A DNA stretch of 64,000 bases. It comes from Posidonia oceanica (lineage: Eukaryota > Streptophyta > Magnoliopsida > Alismatales > Posidoniaceae). A program made the position numbers and the translations under genes. Under the pieces are notes generated by a model. It ran no database searches and had not been told where the DNA came from. It saw only the letters and a program-made list of their open reading frames with translations. The stretch's first letter is position 1; every line of letters starts with the position of its first letter. The stretch spans positions 63,120,001 through 63,184,000 of the forward strand of contig JAZBRS010000074.1 in NCBI GenBank assembly GCA_037176725.1. Direction: 5' to 3'. This document shows positions 34,057 through 44,800 of this stretch, piece by piece.

Positions 34057-35689
34057 TGTAGTAATCCCAATCGGAATCAGGCTTACTATTAGCAGCGATT
34101 GATCCGAGGAAGAGGCTCAACTCGAAAACACTTAAAATCAAGGAGAAAAGGGAAAGATAAGACAAATCAGAGTCGCCACCATGTCTATTAACGGAAGACA
34201 AGGAAAATCGGGGAAATGCGTGGATTAAACACGCAAAACCAAGCAAAAAATGCAAAGCAAAGCAATGCAAGGGAAAACAAATGCAAATGAATGCAAATGA
34301 GATGACTCTAGCCTAGGATAAGGGCGATATGGTCATTGCGGGCCAAAAGACAGGGCAAGGACTCCTGTTACGCGCGGGGAAGGTGTTAGGCACCCCCGAC
34401 ACGCCTGAGAATCGGTCTTTCTAGGCTTACGCTCGCATACGCAGGGAAATGCAGATTTGAATGCCTATGTGCCTATGAATGCCTAAATGAATGCTCAAGG
34501 TGTGCTCTAAGTGGAGAGATGCAAAGCAAAGAAGTAAACATGCTGTCTAAGTGCTCAGCTACGCTGTCTGTGTTCCGAACCGGGCGAAACCCAGCTCGTG
34601 AGAACTCCAGGCAGTAAGCATCACAGCCCTATATGCAAATGCAAGCGAAAAAGCAAAACAACGGCAAAACCATGCAATGCGATCGACATGCAAGGGAAAA
34701 CGGCGTAAAACGTGCAAAACGAGGCAAGAAGCAAGAGCAGCACGCAAAACGGGCGAAAAGCAAGGCGGCACACAAAACGGTGCAAAAAGACAAGGTGGGC
34801 ACGCAAAACGGTGCCAAAAACAAGGCGAACGCGCAAAACGGCGCAAAAGGCAAAGCAAGCACGCAAAACGGGCGAAAAGCAAGGCGGCACGCAAAACGGT
34901 GCAAAAGAAGGAGAGCGGCACGCAAAACGGTGCCAAAACAAAAGCGAACGCGCGAAACGATACCAAAAGCAGCGAAACAAAACCTCGGAAAGGCTATGCG
35001 AATGCAAAATGCAAGGAAAAGATTAGAAGGAGCAAAAGGAGGGGTAAAACGGCGCGTGTGTGAGAACAGACGCCGTTCGGGGCCACACAGAGTAGGTGTG
35101 AAGACCTACCAGAGAGGAGAGTGAGCAAACGGAGGGATTACCACTTCTTTGTGACCGTTTCCCACTAAACCGCTCCACGATCTATCTCGCATGCTGCCCA
35201 AAGCTCACTATGCGATCGGATCGTGGAAAAGGGGGAAGAAAGTCGCATTAAGTGGTGAATCCAGGGAAAACACAACACAAAACACCCAAGAGTACGCGAA
35301 ACGGGGATTGGAGTTGATAGACAGAAAGGGGAGGTCCTATTCTACATGCTCGAAGAGACAGAAAGCGAAAACAGGGCAAATAATGCAAATGCTATGCAAA
35401 TGAATGCAATGCAGGGGTTCAGGAGGACATACCTAGAAATCCTGGAGCCTGATCTGAGATCTGCTTGGTCCATGCTGAAGAGCGCTTTGCTGCGGTCGCC
35501 TGGGCAGCTTGTTTGAGAAGATCCAACGGTCGGATTGGAAGATGTCGCAGCTTCAAGGTAGGAGGGCCAGAACAGGGGAGAAGAGCAGATCTAAGTGTTC
35601 AGGAGGTCCTAGGGGTGTGCAAAAGGTCCTCCCAAGTGAAAGGGAGCTAAGAGGCTTTGGTGTGTGCAAAAGAAGCTTAATGCAAGACT

Positions 35690-36700
35690 AGAATGAATGC
35701 AAATGCATGCAGGAAGCAAGAAGAGACTCAAGGGGATTTTTTAGAAAAACTAGGGTTCAAATGCTATTTTTAAAAAGGTGGGGGTTTTAATGCAAAAGTT
35801 TGGAAAAGATTGGGGCTTTCAGGCAGGGGTTTTGAAAAACAGGGGGGTTGCATGCAGTTTTGCAAAGGATTGGGATTGAAATGCAATTTTTAAAAGTGGG
35901 TATGCATTAGGGGAGGTTTTGAAAACATGTTGCAAGTCAGAATGCAATTTTGAAAACTTTGGGGTCTAAAATGCAATTTTTCCAGAAAGACAGGGTCTTA
36001 TGGAGTCTGGGAATGCAAGTGGGGGACCTACATGCAATTTTGCAAACATGGGGGGCTAAAATGCAATTTCAGAGTCAAAACATGCATTTAAATGATTTTT
36101 ATAAGGATGCAAGGGACCTATGTGTAATTTTCAAATCATGCAGGGTCAAAAATACAATTTAATAAGCAAAATATGCACTGAAAACACTGACTGTGGACTG
36201 ACATGCAATTTTCACAATATGCAGGGTTGAAAATGCAATGCAATAAGCTAAATATGCATGCAGAAGACTACTGTGCATTTAAAAAGGACCTATATGCAAA
36301 AATGAAAAAACAGAGGGATAAATGTGCAATGCAACAAGCAAAAATTAAAAATAAAACCTAAGTTCTACAGTGCAGAGGACTAGAATGCAAAAATAGAAAA
36401 CAAGAGGGACCCAGAGTGCAATTTAATAAGGCAAAGTTCATGCATTTAAATTGAATGATTTACTGCAGGACCTATGTGCAATAATTGAAAACAGGAGGGC
36501 TGAAGCATAAAATTTTATAACTAGAAAGCACAGTAAAAGGACTGAATTGAAAATACTGAAAAGCACAGATACTTAAAGCAATTTAGCATGGTTTTAAATT
36601 AAAAACAAAACAAATTAAATGGCATAAGGACCAGAATGCGAAAATAAGGAAACTTAAGCTAAACATGCAATATTCACACAAAAAACTATATAACTGAGAA
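35690..36700. repeat. degenerate 'acctatgtgcaatttt' repeats within the LTR
   Basis: A loosely periodic series (about 35-45 nt) of phrases such as 'ggacctatgtgcaat', 'aaaacagaggg' and 'taaaatgcaat'. Equivalent stretches occur in LTR A (15830-17390), LTR I (45890-46342), the element B LTR (47930-48960) and the nested LTR (55970-57040). The words are kept but the phase and order are variable. Confidence 0.6.
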
Positions 36701-37996
36701 AATAAATCTACAGTGATTGCCGGCAGCAACGAACACTGTAGCAGTGAGCTACCAGGGTTTGCGACCGCCGGCACAGGGGGGCTGAGGAGGCGCTGAACGG
36801 CGGAGGCGGCTGCTGACGTCCGTGCGGAGCTCCGGGGGTCACCGGGATGGCGTTCCGCTGGCTGGAGCGCCGCGAAGGCCGGAGAACGACGCCGGAGAAG
36901 ATGGTCTGACCGGCGAACAGCAACAGAGTAAGAGGACCAGAAACCTACTTCTAAGAGGCTGAGAAGCAGCAGGGGAAGAATAGGGAGCTGAGGGCGTAAA
37001 GAATTACCTGGCTCCGCGTCCAGAACGTGCTCCCGACCTCAGCAGTACCGGAGCTGGTCGGCGACGTTCGTCCAGTTGCAGCGGTGGTCGTCGGGTGCTC
37101 GTGGAGGTTGGAGCTGCCTCAGAGCGTCCTTCCGGTGCTTCCTGAGCGATCAGATGGATGCCTTGGAACTCGAACAAAGATCTGAAGTTTTTGGGTTCTC
37201 AGAAAGGAACCGGAGGTGGGGGGGGCTGTTGCTGCTCGTCTGGTGGAGTGAAGCCCTCCGGGAGGTAGCTAGAGGTCTGGGGAGTGAAGCTGGATGGCTA
37301 GCTTAGGTTTCTGGAGAGTGTGGAGAGACTTTGAAGATTGGGTCCGTTTCTGGTCAGAAGGAGTAATAGGTGTTTGTTGTGTTGTTCTCGGCCGGTGGTG
37401 GGTGGCTGGGCTGGAGGTCAGGTGTTTCTGGAAGGTGAAGGTCTGGTGGATCCCTGGGTGGAGTTTGGGAAGAAGCTGCGGGCTGAAGTGAAGGGAATTG
37501 TGGAGAGATCGGTGTTGGGTTGCAGGTGGAGTTTCAGGTGGAGTTTCAGGTGGTGTTCAAAGGATGTTTCAGTGGTTTCGCGTGGTGGAAAGGCAGTGGG
37601 ATAGTGGAGGGTGAAGTCTGGTTGCTGGGTGGATTTGGGGGGTTAATTGGGAGAAGAATGGAGGCTTGAAGTGGTGCTGGGTTATTGGAAAAGAAGGAGA
37701 AAGGTCTGCTGTGGATTTCAGAAAGGAAATGAGAGTGATTGGGTGGGGAACGGCTCTGGAATGGGTGGCCTCTCTCCGGGATGCCAAGGACTCCCTCAGA
37801 CACTCTCCTCTTGCTCTCTCTTGGGCTCTTCTCTCTGGGAATTGAAGGATGTAGAGGAGGAAAAAGGAGATCGTTTCAGGTGGGGAGAATGCTGTTGGTG
37901 CTCTCTGGTTCGCTCTCTCAGGTTTGCTCTTCTCCTGATGGTCTGCTGCTGATCTCTCACTGATGGGCTCTGATGGAATTGAAGGATGAACGGGAG

Positions 37997-38005
37997 GTTT
38001 TTATC
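37997..38005 (-). promoter_or_regulatory. candidate TATA box of the solo LTR
   Basis: Minus strand TGATAAAAAC, at the position where the two related LTRs have GATATAAACC (50376-50385) and GATATAAGCC (58452-58461). A U3 of about 1.9 kb would precede it. This is inferred from position and conservation only. Confidence 0.4.
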
Positions 38006-39917
38006 AGGAGGAGGCTGGCTACTGGCGCGCTTCTGGATTTCAAACTCCACCGGCAACACTGCAGCAGAAGGGATGGATGTCGGCGAGACGACCGGCATTC
38101 AATGCCTCCCGGGAATGGTGCTGAGATAGAGGAGAAGCAGCGAGCTGCTGTTGGTGATTGGATGGAAGGCTTTGAAATTTAAAATGGAGGAGGGAGGACT
38201 GTTGGCAGCTCGCGGGAGAAATCGGAAGAAACGCAGAGAAGGTGAAGGAGGAAGAAGGGGTGGAGAAGGCGGGCCGGGCCGTGGGCTGGAAAGAAAAAAG
38301 AAATAAAGAAGAAAGGGAGAGACGGGCTGATGGGCCCAGTAAGGAAGAAAAAAGAAAGAAAATGAGGAAGGAAGAAAGAAAGAAAGAAAGAGAGGAAAAA
38401 GAAAGGAAATAAAATTAGAAAAATAAATTAAAAATAAGTAAAAATACTAGAAAGGTTGTGTTGTGAGTTAGGATTTTAATTAGATTTTTTAATGACTGTT
38501 TTGGGTTAATTAGTGTGTTTTGGGCTTGATTAGGGTTTTAGGGTTTTGTTTTGTTCTTAATTTGTTTTCCACTTGATTAAATGTTTGTTAAATCTTTTGA
38601 ATTGTTTTTTAAATTGTGTTTTTCTTGTTAAGCATTTTAGGATGTTAATTAGGATTTTTAAGATTTATTTTTAGGTTAATTAGAGTGGGTTTTGGGCTTT
38701 TTAGTTCTAGTCTTTTATGTTTTTCTTTCTTAAGTCTTTTGAATTAGGTTTTTGATTTTTATTTGTTGATTTTTCTTGATGTTTTTTAATTGGGTTTCTC
38801 TGGTTTGATGGAGTGTTTTTAAGTCTTTTTAATGTGTTTTTCATTTTCTTTTTGATTAAGTTCTTAGGTTGTTTTTTCTTAGGTTTGCTAATGTTAAGCT
38901 TTTTTCCATTAATTGTTTATCCTAGTGTTTTTAATTGTTTTGCTTCTTTTTTAGAGTTTGTTTTTTAATTATTTTGATAGGGTTTTCACTTTTGGTGGGT
39001 TTTGATTTTATTTTAGTTTTTTCCTTGATTTTTCAGTATTTTCTTTTGGTTTGTTTTGCATTTTTTAGTTTGCATACTTGATTTTCTTTTTAGCTTGATT
39101 TAGTTAGGTTTAAGTTTTTAATTGCTTGTTTAACTTTTTTTAATTATTTTTCTTAGAGTTCTGGTTTGTTTCTTTTATGTTTTAGAGTTTTACAGATTTT
39201 TAGGGTTTTTTATGGATTTTAGTAAAAGAAAGAAAAGGGAAAAGAGAAGGAAGAAGAAAAGGGAAAAAGGGAGAATAAAAGGGAAAGAGATGAGTTGGAG
39301 GAAAACAATTTTTTGAAAATCAGGGAAAGTGCTAAAAATAAAGTAAAAATAGGAATAAGATAGAGGAAGGATAGAAGCACGAAGGGGGCCCACAGCCAGG
39401 CAAGAAAAGGAGCAAGAAGATGATGAAAAGAGAGACGATAATCAGAAGAGAGAGAGGAGAGAGAAAATGATAATCCCAGAGAGAGAAAAGGATAATTAGG
39501 GCAAATGGAAGACTTAGAGGTCTTGAAATGAGATGAAACTTGGGGAGTGGGTAGTCTAGGGTTTGGAGAGCTGGGTCTGAAGTTTTGGTTTGATTCTAAG
39601 AAGGTTTTGGAGGGGTTTTAAGGTGTAGAAAAAGGGTAGTTTCACCTAGGCTTTCTAGGGTTTTTAGGAATGGCCTAGGTTTGAGAGTTTCTAAGTTCTT
39701 GGGTAGGTTTGTTAAGTGGGTGTTGGTGGGTTTTCCTATGGATTTTGGTCAGGTTTTGAGCTTGGGAAGAGGGTGTAGGCTTAGGTCAAGTTGGCTTGGT
39801 TTTGAAGGGTAGAGAAGAGGGTCAGGGTTTGGTTTGGTTTGGTTTGGGTTTGAGTCCAGCAATCACCAGAGGGTCCCAAATGGTCCAAGCCTGTCAAGAT
39901 GGGGTGTCAACAGATAC

Positions 39918-40260
39918 CTTATCCAGCTCAACCCCTTTATTTCCTATCTAGCCTGGTGGCAGTAGGTGTTGGATCTTCTATCCCTTTCCAGCCCAAGTGT
40001 TGGTTCTTTTTGTTTTCCAAGTGTTGGACCCCATATCGAGCTCAACCCCTTTATATCTTATCCAGCCTGCTCCCGACAGGTGTTGGATCTTCTATCCCTT
40101 TCCAGCCCAAGTGTTGGTTCTTTTTGTTTTCCGAGTGTTGGAACCCTTATCCAGCTCGACCCCTTTATGTCTTATCCAGCCTGCTCATGGTAGTGTTGGA
40201 TCATCTTCCTTTCCGAGTGTTGGATCTCCCTTTCCTTTTTAATCAAGAACCTTGTGGGTA
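39918..40260 (+). repeat. element G array (right part), about 119-bp unit
   Basis: About 2.9 units of 'ttatccagctcaacccctt', 'atccagcctg', 'gtgttggatcttctatccc' and 'agtgttggttctttttg'. It shares the 'gtgttgga' and 'ttatccagctc' words with the left array and directly precedes the hairpin and polypurine tract of element G. Confidence 0.85.
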
Positions 40261-40284
40261 GTGCCACACGGGAATATCGTCTTG

Positions 40285-40331
40285 CCTTGTAGCTAGTTTC
40301 GTTCCGAAACCACCTACAAGGAGGGGCAATC
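40285..40331 (+). promoter_or_regulatory. hairpin plus polypurine tract of element G
   Basis: A two-stage perfect stem: CCTTGTAG (40285-40292) with CTACAAGG (40314-40321), and inside it GTTTCG (40296-40301) with CGAAAC (40305-40310). It runs directly into the purine tract AAGGAGGGGCAATC and then TGTAGATATCTC. A polypurine tract next to an LTR start primes plus-strand DNA synthesis. Element B has the similar GGGAGGGGCATC before its LTR. Confidence 0.65.
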
Positions 40332-40445
40332 TGTAGATATCTCATTTTGGCACTCCCCATGCACTTTTAAGCACCTTTACACCTATGAATATCTCACCCT
40401 GGAGATCCAGACCAGTGAGGGCCCGAAAGAGAGAGGTCTTCATGG
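40332..40445 (+). mobile_element. 3' LTR tip of element G (truncated)
   Basis: TGTAGATATCTCATTTTGG follows the polypurine tract directly, as a plus-strand LTR start should. By about 40445-40485 the sequence has become minus-strand LTR sequence (LTR F). The join is a rearrangement without visible duplication. Alternatively, 40332 is the diverged end of LTR F itself. Confidence 0.5.
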
Positions 40446-43400
40446 ATAACGACGCGAAGAAGGAAAACAAAAGATAAAGGAAAATGGAGTCGCCACCTAG
40501 TCTATTCAATCGGGGGATGAGGAAAACCGAGGGAAATGCAAGAAAACATGCAAATGAATGCAATGCTATGCAAAATGATTGACTCGTGCCAAGGACGAGG
40601 GCAAAACGGTCATTGCAGGTCCAAAAAAAGGGTAAGGACTCCTGTTACGTGCGGGGAAGGTGTTAGGCACCCCCGACACATCCAAGGAATCGGTCTTTCT
40701 AGGCTTCTCGCTCGCATTTGCAGGAATATTGGCAATGCTTGCCTAACTACACGCCTGAGGGGCGAGGAATGCTATGCCATGCTATGGATGCTCAAATGTA
40801 TGCCTTAGATGTCTAAATGCCATGTATGCTGTGATTACATGCCCAAGTGTATGCTCTAAGTGATGTGATGCATGAGGAAAGTAAACATGCAACCTATGTG
40901 CTCAGCAGCGCTGTCAATGTTCTGAACGGTCCGAGCCTTGGTTCATAAGAACTCCAAACAGTAAGTATCACTGCCCTAAATGCAATGTAGGCGAGAAATC
41001 AAAATGCTGAAGAAAACCATGCAATGCGAATAACGACATGCGATGGAAAACAAGTCTGAGGTGGAAAACCATGGGAAAGCGGGTGATGCAAAACGTAAAA
41101 CAGGGAACAGGGGTCCAACAGCATGCATGGATGTCAAGGCATGTACTGGAAGCAACAAAATGCAGAAAGTGACAACCAAAACGAAATCGACGCTGAAAAC
41201 AGTATGCAACAAAATGTAAAGCGTTGGACGCTAGACTGACCAGCGTCGTTTGTTGGATGCTGGAACAGCTAGCGTCCAACACAGAAAAACAAGGAACCTG
41301 CAAGGAAGGCATGCAAATTTGGAAATCATGTGTTTTAATGCAATGTAAAAGCCATGGACAGATAACTAAAAGACCAAAGCGCAAGGCTCAGAAATCAAAT
41401 GCAAGCATCTAAATGATTTTAAACAGGTAAAGGGTGTTAGACGCTAGGATCACCAGCGTCCAACGTTGGATGCTATGATCCCTAGCGTCCAACAGCTGAG
41501 CCTGGATTTTGAAAGAAATGCATGCATGCTGAGTGTATAAACATGATGCAAATGCAATATGGCAGCAGGAGACATGCTGATCATGCTAGACAATCAAGAT
41601 AAGTAGCCAAAAAGAGATTTAAGAACATGGCACAGGCATAAACATGATTTAAGACAAAGCAGAGGGTTGGACGCTGGAATACATAGCATCCAACATAGGA
41701 TGCTAGAGCATTCAGCGTCCAACACAGGGCAAACAGAAACATAAAAAGCTGCATGCAAAATGATAGAGAAAGCATTATGTAAACCTGCAAATGATTGAAA
41801 TAAGCTCTAGATATCAACATGCATACATGGATCAAAGAAGCCAGAAAAGATTTAAGAGCATGATGCAGGCATGAGCATGATTTAAAACAAGGCAGAGTGT
41901 TGGACACAGGAATACACAGCGTCCAACATAGGACGCTAGAGCATTCAGCGTCCAACACAGAGCAGACAGAGACATAAAAGCTGCTTCAAGCAAACTGATA
42001 AAAAACACCATATAAACCTGCAAGAAACTGGAAGAGGACCCATATATCAACATGCACACACATGGGCTGGCTAAGCATCTCAAAATAAAGTGATTATAAG
42101 ATGCAAGGATGCAAAAATAACAAGCTAGGGTGTATGATGCTAAGATGACCTGCGTCCTACATAAGACGCTGGAAACTCTAGCATCCTACACCCTAGCAGG
42201 AGATACTGATGCATGAAAAAGGAAAGCAAGCCTAAATCAAGATGAGATCTACAACATGGCATGTAAAAGCATGAAGGAAAGCATGCAAGATGATCCACAG
42301 GAAGATAGCATTCATAGCATGACAGCATGGAAGCAAGTAAATAAATAAAAAGCCAGCAGGTATGTTGGACGCTGCCTCAGGGCATGTCCAACGTTGGACG
42401 CACCAGCTTGTGCATCCAACAGGTCGGGATCTTTCCCGGCCAGAATCGATGCTTAAATCGATCCAAAAAGGAAAGCTAACTAACTAGTGAGCATGAGCAA
42501 GCAATAACAAACATAATCATGCATTTAAAACCAGAAATGGGCGCGTGGATTGCTCCACCCACCTCCTCCCTTTTGCTGCCGGCGTTCATGGCATTTCCGG
42601 CCAACTGATGGGCCGAAAAGCCATGAACCCTAGCTGTGAAGCTTGGCTACGATGGGGGAGGAGATGAAGGACGCACCAAGGGGAAGAAATTACCTGTATG
42701 TGGCCTGGAGGAGTTGTGTGCGGCCGACCGACGAGCTTGGACGGACTGCGGTGAGTTCGCAGAGAGAGGGAGGCTGCTGTGGCTTCTCTCGCGTGTGGAG
42801 GAGGATTCAGGATGGCTAGAGGTGTCTCTCAGTTGCTTCCCTGGATTTTTGGGTGGCTGCTAGTGTGTGGAGAGGAAGCAGAGGTGTTGGGTTCTCCTCT
42901 CTTCTCTCGACAGTGGAAAATGGAGGAATGCCACCCAGGAGGAGAAAGGGCTATGTCTGGGGGTGTATGTCGAGTCATGGAAGCTGTCAGGGTAGTAAGT
43001 GGGACATCAAGAAGTGGAGAGAAAGTCGTGGGTGGCAGGGCACAGGCGGTCGGTGGCAGTGGGTGGTGGTGAAACCGGAAAACCTGCTGGCGGAGGAAGG
43101 GACGTGGTGGCAGGGTAGTAAGTGGCCTTGGTGCGTAGTGGGTGGCCAGGAGCGATGAGGGGACACGGTAGTAAGTGTGGGCTGACGAAGGAAAGGATGG
43201 GAGTGGCAGGCCAGAGATGGCGGAGGCGGTGGCCGTCCCGACTCGTTGGACGCTAGCACAAAGCGCGTCCAACATAGGACGCTACCACAGCTTGTGTCCA
43301 ACGAGTCCAAGAGGTTAAAGGGCTAAGTTGGTTTTTTGGCTTAGGTTAGGGTTTGGGTTAAGGCTTAGGAAGGCTTAGGTGGAGTTTTGGGAGGGTTTAG

Positions 43401-43533
43401 GTGGGTTTAGGAAGGTTTTGGGGTTTGGTGAGGTTTTAGGGTGGGTTTGAGAGAGATTAGCCATCCCAAAATTCAAGCGAGCTTCCAGCAAGATCCACCA
43501 ACGTCCAAACTGTCAAAAATGGGGTGTCTACAA
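40446..43533 (-). mobile_element. LTR F (minus strand), hairpin-module type
   Basis: It ends on the plus strand as AAATGGGGTGTCTACA at 43533 and contains the PBS-like relic (40485-40495) and the 'ggactcctgttacgtgcgggg' block (40640). Hairpin modules lie at 41222, 41432, 41666, 41898, 42128, 42362 and 43240. The GC-rich part is 42540-43250, and the 'ttaggttagggtttggg' region is 43340-43460. The length is about 3.1-3.2 kb, like solo LTR C. No 5-bp duplication could be matched ('caatc' against 'acacc'), so it is truncated or recombined. No coding sequence. Confidence 0.75.
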
Positions 43534-44800
43534 CACCATAACATACTCCATTCATCATTAGAGGCCTTTCTCTCAGCCCAAGTACTCTCCAAGAGCTTTT
43601 TTGCCATTCTGGACCGTTAGACACTGTGATTTCATACGTCCAACGTTAGACGTAGATTTCATAGCGTTCTACGTTAAATGCTTATATCTATGCGTTCTAC
43701 ATTGAACGCTTTGTTTTCCAGTGTTCAACATGTCCAACTCAGTTTATTTCCAAGTCTGTCAACTTTCTTTTTTGGACCTAAACCATTTTTCAAAGTCAAA
43801 CGGGTTAATGACCTTATCTGTAGAGGCGTAATTACCTCATCATTTGATTGACTCCTGCTCCCTTGATTTGGAGCCCAAATTTGGCAAGTTCACAGCCTGG
43901 GTGTGTTGAATGCTGGCTCTGGCAGCGTCCAACGTAGAACGCTATAATATCCAGCGTTCTATAATCTGAATTTGTGTACTGCAACTTTCCTTATTTGGAC
44001 TAATCTGAAAATCAAATCATTACCTTCTTTAAAGGTCCGTTGTCCAATTTGTGACTTAATCTAGGCTTAATGATTGATAATCAATCATTATTAGGGGAAT
44101 ATTCCTTTATTCTGGCAACTGGAGCTCAGGTGGTCGTTGAACGCTGGGATTCCAGCGTTCAACATAGAACATTGGTGTTTCTAGCATTCAACACTTTAGA
44201 ATAGGAAACTTTTTGCTACAGCTGCCCAATTACGCCAAATTTGATCCTTGTTGCCAATTCTGGTTCTTCCCTACCTCTATATAAATAGGGGTATCCCTAG
44301 CCCTGAAGGAGGACACAATTTGGGAATTTTAGGCCCTATTTTTGAGAAAAGAGTTTAGAAAAGAGAGAAGCAAAATAGAGAGAGTTAGAGTGAAAAGAGA
44401 GTTCTTGAAAGCTTGGGCCCTTTTCCTATCTCCAACCACATCTTGCATTTCATGCATATCAAAATGGGATTTTCTTTTTATTTTTGCACATTGCATTTTC
44501 ATTTATAATGCTTGTTGTAGCTAGGCATATCAATATTTAGTTGCAACCGGGGGGATAAAACCCCTCAGGTAAGTATTTTTCTTTTTATCACATGTTAATC
44601 TTCAATTTGCTTGAACCATTTACTACACCTATTTACTCCGCATATTTTCATCTTATTTTGCAAGGAAAAGAAGAAGAAGAAGCTCACTTTGCATGGGCAC
44701 CCTTGGGCAACGCTGGCATTGTCCCAAGGTAATTGAACCCGCACTAATCCATCTCCCCAAGGTGTCTCAAGGGCCAGCGAAAGCAAACTAAGAGTGGCGA
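43534..44800 (+). mobile_element. plus-strand LTR fragment H with promoter
   Basis: It contains hairpin modules at 43615, 43903 and 44132, then a strong TATA box (44278-44288) and a purine-rich leader with 'agagaagcaaaatagagagag'. After these come GGGG with CCCC around 'gataaaa' near 44550 and a splice-donor-like CAG/GTAAGTA near 44570. It ends 'agagtggcga' directly before LTR I. GTGGCGA may be the start of its PBS, cut by the LTR I insertion. The 5' limit is uncertain. Confidence 0.55.
44278..44288 (+). promoter_or_regulatory. TATA box
   Basis: TATATAAATAG in the context 'acctctatataaatagggg', the best plant TATA match seen in the window. It is followed at about 50 bp by an A/G-rich leader. 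It would drive plus-strand transcription of element H. Confidence 0.65.

Larger units (their letters stand above)
34057..39912 (-). mobile_element. 5856-bp solo LTR in the G array
   Basis: On the plus strand it starts TGTAGTAATCCC and ends GATGGGGTGTCAACA, with direct duplication GATAC at 34052-34056 and 39913-39917. Removing it restores the array spacer ('gtgttggatac' joined to 'cttatccagctc'). Internal order: PBS-like relic 34168-34178; 'ggactcctgttacgcgcgggg' near 34360; short repeats 'cacgcaaaacggtgc' 34690-34990; 'cgatctatctcgcatgctgcccaaagc' near 35180; A-rich 'gacctatgtgcaattttc' repeats 35690-36700; GC-rich 36710-38280; T-rich 38440-39200; purine-rich 39220-39500. It encodes no protein. 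No internal region is present. Confidence 0.95.

Noticed and set aside
40332..43533. LTR F as a complete solo LTR
   Set aside because: Both ends have TG/CA, but the flanking 5-mers differ (caatc, acacc) and the left tip fits a plus-strand LTR start after a polypurine tract better.
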